The position numbers and the translations under genes were made by a program. From Azophilus sp964638775 (GTDB taxonomy: Bacteria > Pseudomonadota > Gammaproteobacteria > Pseudomonadales > Azotimanducaceae): a stretch of DNA of 64,000 bases. Below the pieces are notes generated by a model. That model did not search any database. It was not told the DNA's origin and worked only from the letters and a program-made list of their open reading frames with translations. The stretch is taken from contig CAZWZH010000040.1 of the NCBI GenBank assembly GCA_964638775.1, positions 1 through 64,000 on the forward strand, written 5' to 3'. The stretch's first letter is position 1; each line of letters begins with the position of its first letter. Positions 52,940-62,800 of the stretch are shown in pieces.

Positions 52940-53300
52940 CCGGCGGGTCTATTGGAAAGGCGCCGGCATGCAGCGCGGACTAATCGGACCTGTTGGGCCA
53001 GACACGTTCAAGGGTCTTTCCGTAGCAGGCAACGGGCGACGCGAAACCTATCAATTTTTAGGGGCGACAAGGGCAGTGCCTTGCTAAAGACTTGCCTGGC
53101 GGGCTTACGGACCCGTGCGGGGGTGAGTGTCAACCGTGATCGCGAGGTTGGATTGGGCAGCCGCGATCGCGAGGTTGGATTGTGCAGCCGCGTGCCGGTT
53201 TGGCTGGCCCGGCCAGCAACCGGCGCTTCGACCCGATTGCCGGCACCGTGAGTCCATCGCTTTCCGCTCAGGCGTGTTCGCGTCGGTTGGGAGAACGGGC
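52940..53300. other. Intergenic region with a 27-bp tandem repeat
   Basis: These 361 bp lie between the LuxR gene and the FG-GAP gene on the same strand. The only structure I see is the duplicated 27-bp unit at 53138-53191. A frame is open from 53127 into the next gene, but it has no signal peptide at that point. Confidence 0.45.
53138..53191. repeat. Two tandem 27-bp units
   Basis: Two head-to-tail copies beginning GATCGCGAGGTTGGATTG differ at one base. They lie about 110 bp before the likely start of the FG-GAP protein. The unit contains CGATCG at the junction. Confidence 0.8.
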
Positions 53301-54884
53301 TTGAACGCATTCATCAGGACGCTTGCGGCCGCTATCGGAGTGATGCTGTCAACCGTTTGCATGTCAGCAAATGCGGCTGAGTCCTGCGGCGTACGTTTTC
53401 TGGACCGATCAATTGTGACCGGCACCGGTCCAGTTTCAACCGTACACGCGGCTGACCTGGATGGCGATGGCGATGCGGATGTCCTGTTCGGAATCGGTCG
53501 CGGTGTCGACGAGATCGGGTGGTACGAGAACACCGGGGACGACGGCAGGTCGTTTGCCACTTCGCCTCGGGCATTGGATGCCGCCGCAGACAATCCCGAA
53601 TCCCTGGAAGCTGCGGACCTTGACGGCGACGGTGATCTCGACGTGCTTTCGGCTCTCGAAGGACCGGACACCGGAAGCAAGGTGGTGTGGTACCAAAACT
53701 CGGGTGGCGGGAGTTTCTCCGGGGCGCGGGTGATCTCCGACGAGGTAGCGGGCGCCAACGATGCCCACGCCGCCGACCTGGACGGGGACGGCGACCTGGA
53801 TGTGGTCTCCGCATCCTATTTCGATGACAGGATCGCCTGGTACGAGAACCTGGGCAACGGGGACTTCTCTGCACAGAAGGTGTTGACAGACGAAGCGGAG
53901 GGTGCGGCAGACGTCCATGCGGCGGATCTGGACGGGGACGGCGACCTCGACGTTCTGATTGCCTCGTCAGGCACGTTGGCTTGGTACGCCAACTCCGGTG
54001 ACGGAGATTTCGAAGAGAGGGCGTTGTCGACCGGTTCATTCGGTACACCTATCGCCGTGGACACCGCGGACCTTGATGGCGATGCCGACGAAGACATCGT
54101 CGGCGCAGTGTTTTCCGCCGGATCGGCGGTCGTGTGGCATGAGAACTTAGGCGAAGGCGTTTTCGCCGAGCCGAGACTGGTCGACGCGGGCGTACAGGAC
54201 GCGGCCAGACGCGTACTCGCCGTGGACGTGGATGGCGATGGGGATGAAGACGTTCTGTCGGCGTTCGTGAACAGCCCCGGGGTCGGCTGGCATGAGACGA
54301 TCGGCGGGCAACGTTTCCTCGGTCGACGCGCGATCGGCAGTGCTCGCAGAGGAAACCTCGACATTCATGCATCCGACGTGGATGACGACGGCGATTACGA
54401 TGTGGTCGCCTCCTGGAGCGGCGTTGGTTCGGGGCAGGGCGCCATCGCCTGGTACGAGAACGGTACGCGGCACTGTTCACAAGTCGCCGAGCTGGTTCTC
54501 CGCAGTTCGAACAGTGGGCTCGGGCCCACCGTCGAGCTGGCCCGCTTGCGAAACTCGGCACGCGAGATTTCCGCGCGGGCGATCACATCCGGCTCCGACG
54601 GCGATCTCGTCGTCGTGGTTGCCGACTCCAGCCGGGACGAGCTTTCGCGCGTCGTGCTCCCCGACCCGAGAGCCGTTCGCGGCGAGTTCTTCCGGCCCGA
54701 CGGAGAGATCGACCAGTCAATCGCTGCCACGCTGGCCGAGACGTTGACGACAATCGCGTATCGCCACGATACCCGTGCCAGTTGGCTGATCGTCTACAAG
54801 TCCGTATGGACCGGCGACGCGTTTGAACTCGATCAGCTAGGCGCTCTCGACCTGCGCGGCGCCTCGGCCGCGAGCACGGACTGA
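53301..54884 (+). CDS. Exported FG-GAP/VCBS repeat protein
   Basis: A 527-residue protein. The signal peptide (FIRTLAAAIGVMLSTVCMSA, cut near SANA|AES) is followed by about seven repeats of the FG-GAP/VCBS type with calcium-loop cores such as ADLDGDGDADVL and TADLDGDADEDIV, each followed by WYENxG. These build a beta-propeller of the integrin type. A distinct C-terminal domain follows (about residues 395-527) with no repeats. The likely start is TTG at 53301, after GGGAG; a GTG at 53127 would add 58 residues with no signal sequence. It lies 5 bp before the M64-like protease, which contains the same type of repeats, so the two are probably co-expressed surface or secreted proteins. Confidence 0.82.
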   Translation: MNAFIRTLAAAIGVMLSTVCMSANAAESCGVRFLDRSIVTGTGPVSTVHAADLDGDGDADVLFGIGRGVDEIGWYENTGDDGRSFATSPRALDAAADNPESLEAADLDGDGDLDVLSALEGPDTGSKVVWYQNSGGGSFSGARVISDEVAGANDAHAADLDGDGDLDVVSASYFDDRIAWYENLGNGDFSAQKVLTDEAEGAADVHAADLDGDGDLDVLIASSGTLAWYANSGDGDFEERALSTGSFGTPIAVDTADLDGDADEDIVGAVFSAGSAVVWHENLGEGVFAEPRLVDAGVQDAARRVLAVDVDGDGDEDVLSAFVNSPGVGWHETIGGQRFLGRRAIGSARRGNLDIHASDVDDDGDYDVVASWSGVGSGQGAIAWYENGTRHCSQVAELVLRSSNSGLGPTVELARLRNSAREISARAITSGSDGDLVVVVADSSRDELSRVVLPDPRAVRGEFFRPDGEIDQSIAATLAETLTTIAYRHDTRASWLIVYKSVWTGDAFELDQLGALDLRGASAASTD

Positions 54885-54889
54885 GACCC

Positions 54890-57800
54890 GTGAGAGTCGT
54901 CACGGCGGTACTGCTCACGCTTTTCGCTTCGGCCGCGCTGGGCGAGCCGGTAGAGACGTTCATCAATAATGGAGATCCGTCCCGACGCATCGACATCGTG
55001 ATCCTGGGCGACGGCTACACGGCGGAGGAGACGGGCAAGTTCCGGGCGAGTGCGGTAAACGTAGCAGACGGACTGTTTCGTGATGCGCCGCTGCGAAACT
55101 ACAGGCGCTTTTTCAACGTCCACTTCATCACCGTGGTGAGCCAGGAATCCGGAGCGGACCATCCAGAGCGTCAACCGCCCGTTTACAAGGACACCGCACT
55201 AGGCACGTTCTACAACTGCGGCGGCACCCCGAGGTGCACCTGCGTCGATTCCAATGCCGTCGAGCCCGTGCTCAACCGGTCCCTCGATGTCGCCGAGCGG
55301 GATTTCATACTGATCCTGGTAAACGACGATACCTGGGGTGGATGTTGGAACGGCCTGTACGCAGTTCAGGCAGACAACGAATCGGTGGCGGAGGTCACTC
55401 TTCATGAACTTGGGCATGCCTTCGGTCTTTGCGACGAGTACGCCTACGACAATGAAACCGCCAGATGCAGGAAGAGAGAACCCCGGTGTCCAAACGCAAC
55501 GGCCGAGACGTCACGCAACGCGATCAAGTGGAACGCGTGGATCGATGACCAGACACCGATACCCACAGGTGTAAACCCTACCGAGTTGGAGTTGTTGGAA
55601 GTGGGCCTCTTTGAAGGCGCAAGATATTGCCCAACCGGTCTACATCGCCCGACGTACGCTTCTTCAATGCGATCCACCAAGTTTCCGTGGCGCGAGGTCA
55701 ACACGGAAGCGCTGATCAAGGGCATCTACCAGATCGCATCGCCCCTGGAGTCCCTGTCGGTGCCGTTCAGTTTCCCGATCTTCGAGAACTACGGCCAGCG
55801 GGTGTTCTCCGCCCGGGTTGCACGGCCTGAACCGGATACAACGGAGGTTGCGTGGTTCCTGGACGGCAACGAGGTCGGAAACCGGGACTATCTCGTCGTC
55901 AAACCGGGCGAACTCAGGGTGGGTCGCCATGAGCTCATCGTTCAGGTGACAGACACGACATCCATGGTCCGCCGCGATGACGACGCCCTGCTTCAGGCGC
56001 AGGAAGAGGTGGAATTCGAGGTGATTCCGTTCGCGGACGAGGACGGCGACGGGATGCCGACAACCTACGAAAAGGAACACGGTTTCGATCCTCAGGACGC
56101 CTCCGATGCCGGGACCGACGCGGACGGCGATGGCGCCACCAACCTCAACGAGTTCGTAGCCGGAACCGATCCCAGAAATCCGAACCAGTACCCGATGTTC
56201 TCGCTGAAGCGGGCGATCGGGCCGGTGGGTGAGGAAATCTCTGACCTTGACGCCTCCGACCTGGACCTCGACGGCGACCCCGATCTTGTTGCTGCGGTGC
56301 ACTCGGGGGACAGGGTTGGCTGGTTCGAAAACAGGGGTGGCGGCGTGTTTTCGAACGAGTCCTCGATCTCCTCGCAACTGGACGAGCCGACCGCGGTGCG
56401 TGCCGCCGACCTGGATGGAGACGGCGATGCGGACGTGATCGCCGCCGATGACGATGGCGTGACCTGGTTCGAAAACCGTGGCTCTGGAACCTTTCTGGCC
56501 CGATCGCCCATTGGGGGGGCCACAAACGATACACCCGCCTTGTTTGTCCAGGACCTCGATGGCGACGGGGACGCGGACGTGCTCTACGAAGGCGAGGATG
56601 GAATTGTCTGGCACGCAAACGATGGTGCGGGAAACTTCTCGGGCACGAAGCTGATAGACAGCTCTCCAACGAACTCCCTGTCCTCGGCCGACCTCGACGG
56701 CGATGGGGATGCCGACATCGTGTCCGGCTACGGGCGCGGCGGGGGAACCGTTGTCTGGTACAGAAACCAGGGTAACGGAGACTTCGTCGAGAGCGGCGTT
56801 GCACAGTGGGATCAGGCCGATGGGTGGTTACCGGTCCACATCGCTGACCTCGACGGAGACGGCGATGCGGATCTTGTGTCCGCTTCTCCCTACGACCTGT
56901 CCGTTTCATGGCATGAGAATCAGGCTGACGGTTCCTTTGCCAATCGGCCTCTTCCCGGTGCCCGCCACGACTGGTTTCCCGTCTCGGTGGATACGGCGGA
57001 CCTGGACGCTGACGGCGATGTCGACGTGCTCTCAGCCTTCGGGACCGACTACAACGACTCCGGCTTCGTCGGCTGGTACGAGAACCTCGGAGGCGGGCAC
57101 TTTGCACTGCCGCAGCCGGTTGCGCACGATGCGTACGGCGACATCGAGGCCGTGGATGTCGACGGCGACGGAGACCGGGATTTCGCCGCGGCGTTTACGA
57201 TCGACGCTGCCGGTGACGGCCAGGTGTCCTGGTTCGAAAACCACGGCTCGGGCGGGGACGACCACGGAAACAGCCGTGCAACCGCGACGACGGTATTGTT
57301 GCCGGCCACCGTACACCCCGCGGAAGGCCACCTTGAAACAGGGGCTGACGTCGACGTATTCAGGGTCTGGGTGTCGGCACGGGGGACGTTGCGAGCCTCA
57401 ACCCATGGCGACACCAACACACGGGGCGCGCTGGTTGACGCGTCGGGGCGTGTTCTGGCCGAGGACCAGGACTCCGGTACCGGATCGAACTTCGATTTCA
57501 GCACAACGGTAGAAGCGGGAACGCACTTCATCGAGGTACTGCATCAAAACCCGGGCGGCGCTGGAGGCCGCTACGGGATGACCGTGTCGTTCGGCCCGGC
57601 CCTTTCCAGTATTGGCGATGCGGCCCTTCTTCGCGCGATAGAGGAGTCTCTTGGCAAGCCGCCGGGAAGCGGGGTGACGGAGAACGAACTCGGGCAGCTC
57701 GTCTTTCTGCGGGCAGGGAACAGGGGTGTCGTCAGCCTGGACGGGTTGGAGCTTGCGGAAAACCTGGAAGAACTCGACCTGTCCGGCAACGCCATCTCCG

Positions 57801-59740
57801 ATTTGTCACCACTGGTGGACCTGATGCAACTGGAACGCATCGACCTGTCGAACAACGCCATCCAGGACGTCGGACCGCTACTGCAAAACCCCGCCATCGG
57901 GACCGGCGATGAGGTGTATCTGCAGGGCAACCCACTGAGCGACGAGTCCCTGCGCAATCATCTGCCGGACCTGCATGCGCGCGGCGTGCGCGTCTATATC
58001 ACCAGCGCATCGGTGGCGCCCGCGGCGTCACTGGAGGGCGAGCCACTGGAATTCCACGTGCAGCTTTCCGAAGCCATAACCCAGGAAGTGGAGCTGGACT
58101 GGCGGACGGAGTCGGGAACCGCGATGACCGGTGACGACCTTCCACAACAGTCCGGACGGGTCAGGGTCCGCGCCGGTGAGACGCTGGGATCGTTTGCGGT
58201 TACCACGAACCGGGACCAGAACGCGGAGAGCCATGAAAGCACTTTCATTCTGATGGAACCGCGCGCCTGGGGCGCGCCGGAAGAATCGGAGGTGCTTGGT
58301 CTGATCGTCGAGCGTGAGGGACCGACGGTGGACGTACCGGTGTTCGCGGCAGCCGGCGATGCGACCCGGCAGGGATTTGTCCGCGTTGACAACTACAACG
58401 GCGTGCGGGTGCCCGTGCACATCACCGCAACCGACGACTACGGAAACCGGCGCGTAACGAACCTGGCGATCAATCGGTTCGAGACCGTGCACTTCAATTC
58501 AGGCGACCTGGAACTCGGCAACGTCGACAAGGGCATCTTTTCCGGCATTGGCGCCGGAACGGGCAACTGGCGGCTGGAGGCCCGCGGCATTGACGTGGAG
58601 GTTCTTACCTACATGCGGACCCGGGACGGTTTTCTCACCAGTCTTCATGACCTTGTTCCAGTGGAGCGGGGCGTCTATCGCGTGCCAGTCTTCAACCCGG
58701 GCAGCAATCCGAACCAGGTCAGCCGGTTGCGACTGTTCAATCGAAAGGACCAGCCGGCGGCCGTCACCATTGAAGGGATCGACGACGCCGGAAACCGTTC
58801 CTCGGGACGCGCGCGCGTCGATCTCGCGGTGGGCGAGGTGCGCACGATTTCCGCCCAGGATCTCGAGTCCGGTGTCGGAATCGACGGCCAACTCGGCGAC
58901 GGAACCGGCAAGTGGAGGCTGTTGGTCGAGTCGAATCGCGACATTGGCGTTGCCAGTCTCCTGGAAAGCCCCACCGGCCACCTGACCAACCTGTCAACCG
59001 TCGGGGCGAGCAAGACATTGCAGGACGGCACCATCGTCTTCCTGGTGCCCCTGTTCCCCTCGGCGTCCGACGTCAACGACAGGCAAGGATTCGTGCGCAT
59101 CGTCAATCCCGGTGCAGAACGCGATGTGCACATCAAGCCATTTGACGACTCCGGACGAGACTACCCGGCGCAACGCCTTCGTATCGGGGCCGGCCAGGCG
59201 GTTCATTTCAATTCCGACGACTTCGAGCTGGGAAACGCCGAGAAAGGGCTGACGGGAACCGGCGCGGGCCAGGGTGACTGGTGGTTGCAGATATCGGGGC
59301 AGCCGGAATTCGAAGTCATGGGTTACATCCGACGCCGTAACGACGGCTTCCTGACCAGCATGCACGACGTTGCGGGGCTGGACCGTGGCGACTATTTCGT
59401 TCCGACGTTTAATCCGGGCAGCAATCGAAATCAGGTGAGCCACCTGCGACTCGTCAACATCAGCCGGTCGACGGCCACCGTCAGAATCGGTGGCGTAGAC
59501 AGCTCCGGAAACGCATCCCGCGGGGATGTCCGGCTGTCGATCCCCGCGCAATCGGTGCGGACGCTGTCGGCTCAGGCGCTCGAAGCCGGCGGGGCTGGAT
59601 TCGCGGGTTCCCTGGGGGATGGGGACGGCAAGTGGCGATTGTTCGTCGATTCAGACACCGAACTCGCGGTGATGAGCCTCCTTGAAAGTCCATCCGGCCA
59701 CCTCACCAACCTGTCGACACGGACGGGCGTTCTGAAATGA
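54890..59740 (+). CDS. Exported M64-type metallopeptidase with FG-GAP, PPC, LRR, Calx-beta and novel repeated modules
   Basis: A 1616-residue protein. It has a signal peptide (RVVTAVLLTLFASAALG). The peptidase domain (about residues 20-290) has the zinc motif HELGHAFGLCDEY (H172, E173, H176), as in family M64 (IgA-peptidase-like). A calcium-type DxDGDG segment follows (about 382-430, DADGDGATNLNEF), then six to eight FG-GAP repeats (about 437-785), a PPC-type beta domain (about 785-905), a leucine-rich repeat part (about 905-1030), and a Calx-beta-like domain (about 1040-1143). Four alternating modules of about 110 residues close the protein (about 1143-1616). The GTG start follows the FG-GAP gene by 5 bp. 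The last modules recur in the protease at 59848. Function as a secreted host- or matrix-directed protease is inference. Confidence 0.85.
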   Translation: MRVVTAVLLTLFASAALGEPVETFINNGDPSRRIDIVILGDGYTAEETGKFRASAVNVADGLFRDAPLRNYRRFFNVHFITVVSQESGADHPERQPPVYKDTALGTFYNCGGTPRCTCVDSNAVEPVLNRSLDVAERDFILILVNDDTWGGCWNGLYAVQADNESVAEVTLHELGHAFGLCDEYAYDNETARCRKREPRCPNATAETSRNAIKWNAWIDDQTPIPTGVNPTELELLEVGLFEGARYCPTGLHRPTYASSMRSTKFPWREVNTEALIKGIYQIASPLESLSVPFSFPIFENYGQRVFSARVARPEPDTTEVAWFLDGNEVGNRDYLVVKPGELRVGRHELIVQVTDTTSMVRRDDDALLQAQEEVEFEVIPFADEDGDGMPTTYEKEHGFDPQDASDAGTDADGDGATNLNEFVAGTDPRNPNQYPMFSLKRAIGPVGEEISDLDASDLDLDGDPDLVAAVHSGDRVGWFENRGGGVFSNESSISSQLDEPTAVRAADLDGDGDADVIAADDDGVTWFENRGSGTFLARSPIGGATNDTPALFVQDLDGDGDADVLYEGEDGIVWHANDGAGNFSGTKLIDSSPTNSLSSADLDGDGDADIVSGYGRGGGTVVWYRNQGNGDFVESGVAQWDQADGWLPVHIADLDGDGDADLVSASPYDLSVSWHENQADGSFANRPLPGARHDWFPVSVDTADLDADGDVDVLSAFGTDYNDSGFVGWYENLGGGHFALPQPVAHDAYGDIEAVDVDGDGDRDFAAAFTIDAAGDGQVSWFENHGSGGDDHGNSRATATTVLLPATVHPAEGHLETGADVDVFRVWVSARGTLRASTHGDTNTRGALVDASGRVLAEDQDSGTGSNFDFSTTVEAGTHFIEVLHQNPGGAGGRYGMTVSFGPALSSIGDAALLRAIEESLGKPPGSGVTENELGQLVFLRAGNRGVVSLDGLELAENLEELDLSGNAISDLSPLVDLMQLERIDLSNNAIQDVGPLLQNPAIGTGDEVYLQGNPLSDESLRNHLPDLHARGVRVYITSASVAPAASLEGEPLEFHVQLSEAITQEVELDWRTESGTAMTGDDLPQQSGRVRVRAGETLGSFAVTTNRDQNAESHESTFILMEPRAWGAPEESEVLGLIVEREGPTVDVPVFAAAGDATRQGFVRVDNYNGVRVPVHITATDDYGNRRVTNLAINRFETVHFNSGDLELGNVDKGIFSGIGAGTGNWRLEARGIDVEVLTYMRTRDGFLTSLHDLVPVERGVYRVPVFNPGSNPNQVSRLRLFNRKDQPAAVTIEGIDDAGNRSSGRARVDLAVGEVRTISAQDLESGVGIDGQLGDGTGKWRLLVESNRDIGVASLLESPTGHLTNLSTVGASKTLQDGTIVFLVPLFPSASDVNDRQGFVRIVNPGAERDVHIKPFDDSGRDYPAQRLRIGAGQAVHFNSDDFELGNAEKGLTGTGAGQGDWWLQISGQPEFEVMGYIRRRNDGFLTSMHDVAGLDRGDYFVPTFNPGSNRNQVSHLRLVNISRSTATVRIGGVDSSGNASRGDVRLSIPAQSVRTLSAQALEAGGAGFAGSLGDGDGKWRLFVDSDTELAVMSLLESPSGHLTNLSTRTGVLK

Positions 59741-59847
59741 CGTTGCGAAGCCGCTCGCGTGGGCGATGCGTCGACCGGCAGGCGAAGCGGTTCGGGAGCG
59801 AACGCTACGACGCGGCGTAGCGGAAACTGAAGGAAAGGGTAGGGATC

Positions 59848-62800
59848 ATGGCGTTTTGCAGGAAGGCTGTCGAATCAATGGCGATCGGCGCATTGGCGTT
59901 GGTGCCGATCACCGCCGTGGCCGCCGAGGAGGCGGTGGCAATCGAAATCTTCACGCCGGTCGGCACGATGGAGGACCATCGTATCCGCGCCGAGCGTCCG
60001 GGTTCACTGGCGAGTCTGCATGACGCTGAAACCGACCGCTCCGAATCGAGGCACGCCGAGGTGCTGCGCAGCCGTTCGGTCGTCGTCGACCTGCCGGCGC
60101 TCGCAGCCGTGCGTGAACAATTGGAGGAAGGCGGCCCGGTGCAGATCGGTCTTGACCTGTTTTCCGATGTTGACCTGATTGCGAATATCGCGCGCACGGC
60201 CAAGACGCGGTACGGCTATTCGCTGTCGGGGCAGATCGACGGGGACCCGCACGGCAGCGTGACCCTCGTCGTTCACGGGGACATTCTGGCCGGGGCGGTT
60301 CACTCGCGAGAGGGGACTTACGTGATCGCGTCAAACAACGGAGCGATCCACACCGTGCGGGAGATTTCGGGAGACTTCGAGTGCCAGGTCGACGGAAGGC
60401 CGCACAAGGCACTTGAAGTCGGCAAGCTCGGGAACGTGCCGGCGTCGGCGACATCGGATGACGACGGATCGGAAATCGATCTGCTGGTGCTGTTTACGCA
60501 AGCCGCTCTTGACGTCGAGGGCAGCCTGCGGGGCATGCGTTCAGGCATCGACCTGGCCGTTGCGTGGGCAAACGACGCGTACGAGGCCGGAGGTGTCGAA
60601 CTGCGCCTCAACCTGGTTGCCGCAGTACTGGTCGATTATGAAGAGTCGACGGAAAGAGGCAGCGCCGGAGTAACGAATCAGGCGTTTGACCTTGAGCACA
60701 TGGTGGAGCCGGGGGACGGCCTGTTGGAAGAGGCCCATGAACTGCGGGACGCCTACGCGGCGGATGTCGTCCACTTGGTTGTCGACCAGCCTGGCGGAGG
60801 GGGGATCGCCAAGCTCCTGCAAGTGGACGAGGCGGATCCGTCTGCATATGGCTTTTCCGCCAGCAACAGCCTGCTTTCGAATCCGCAGTTACTTGCCCAC
60901 GAGGTGGGCCATGTCATGGGATTGCTGCATGATCGGTACGAGGAAGCCGACTTCGGCTGGGACAGGGCAGGAACGCCGTTCGCGTCCTATTCGTTCGGCT
61001 ATGTGAACCAGCGCGCTTTCGACGCCGGCGCGTCGGAAGACAGCCGCTGGCGGACGATCATGGCGTACCCCACGCAGTGCCGGCACGATGGGTTCTGGTG
61101 TGACACGATTCAACGCTTCTCGAACCCACATCAAACGTATCCGGCTGGAACCGGGGACCCGCTCGGCGTGGCGGGCGTGGGGTCGACGGAAGCCATTGAC
61201 GGTCCTGCTGATGCGGCTCGCAGTCTGAACGAATCGCGGTCCTTGATCGCCGGTTTCCGCGACAGCGCGTCGCGCTGCGATTATCGCCTGTCGGAGGTAC
61301 GGCGGGATGTACCTGCTTCCGGCGGCGAGTTCACGGTCGAAATAGACGCCGCCTCGTCCTGCGCTTGGACCGGTACCGCGTTTGGCGAACACGTTGAGAT
61401 CACGTCCGACGCAATGGGGAACGGTCCGGGGGAAGTGCAATACCGCGTCCGGGCGAACGACGGTCCCGCGCGGGTCGACTATGTGGTCCTGGCCGGCGAG
61501 ATGCTCGCCGTGTACCAGTCTGCCGCAGTCGCACCTTTGAAGGTATGCGACCGGACGCCGCAGGTGCGCGACGCCATTGCGAACGCGATCGGTTCGACCT
61601 GTGGCGCAGTTTCGGAGTTTGACCTGTTGGAAGTGCGGTCCCTTGAGCTCGAATACCAGAACATCAGCAATATCCGCCGCGGTGATTTTGGCGGGCTCGC
61701 AAATCTGGTGGAGTTGCGTCTTAAAGGAAACCAGGATTTGACGATCGAAGATGGTGCGTTTGACGATCTTCGCAAGCTGAAGTTGTTAGGCTTGTGTTGT
61801 TCAGATCTCGAAGAAGTGCCATCGGCGATTGGATCCCTGCGGTCACTTTCCCATCTGTATCTGCATGGAAATCGGATAGAGAACTTGGCGAAAAGCGCGT
61901 TTGCCGGCTTGTCGGAGTTGCGCTATCTGGACTTGAGCAGTACCGGTCTGGAAACGCTGGAGGAGGGCGTGTTTTCCGACCAACGGAAACTCCTGGAGCT
62001 TTACCTTGACCGAAACAGGATCACTGACGTCACAAAAGAGATGCTGCGTGGCCCTGAGGACCTGCTTCAGTTGCGTTTGAATCACAACCCGCTCGGCAAA
62101 CTCCGTCCGGATGCGTTTGCGGCCATTCCAAAACTGTGGGTCCTGGACCTGCGCCGGACGCAACTTCGCACGGTTCCATCGGAAAGCGTCGCCAATGTTG
62201 TCTCGAGCCTGTATCTCTCCGACAACCGTATAGATGACCTTTCCGGCACCACGTTCCCCGGCTGGAGCCTCGGAAGATTGAGCCTTGCAAACAACGCGTT
62301 GCGGACACTTCCAGCCGGCGTTTTTGCCGGTTTCACCAGCGAAGCCTGCAAGCACGGTGAGATGGAACTGGACCTGTCGGGCAATCCTGGCGCACCGTTT
62401 TCGCTGGCGCTGGAGCTTGATCGGGCCGATTCGGAGACGGCGGTGTTCGGATCACGCCAAGCGGTTGTTCGCGTTCGCGAAGGCGCCCCCTGGCCGATGA
62501 CGGTTGGCGTTGTGGGGACCGGCAGTTCGTCGATTCGGACGGATGTGACGATCGAGAACGGCGATACCGAGAGCGCACCGTTCGAGGTCGCGGGCACCGG
62601 ACCCGTTCTGCTGCGAATGAGCGCCGCGCCGCGTGTGCCGCTGGGTTACAGCGGAGTCCGAGTCGACCTCGGCGACGCCCTGCCGCTGTTCGGACTGGAC
62701 GGTTCGGTACTGAATGCCGGCGGCACACCCCTGGTCATGGATCTTGCCGAGGCGTTCGCCCGGAACGGGGAAGACCCGGAGATTTCGGCTACGTCGAGCG

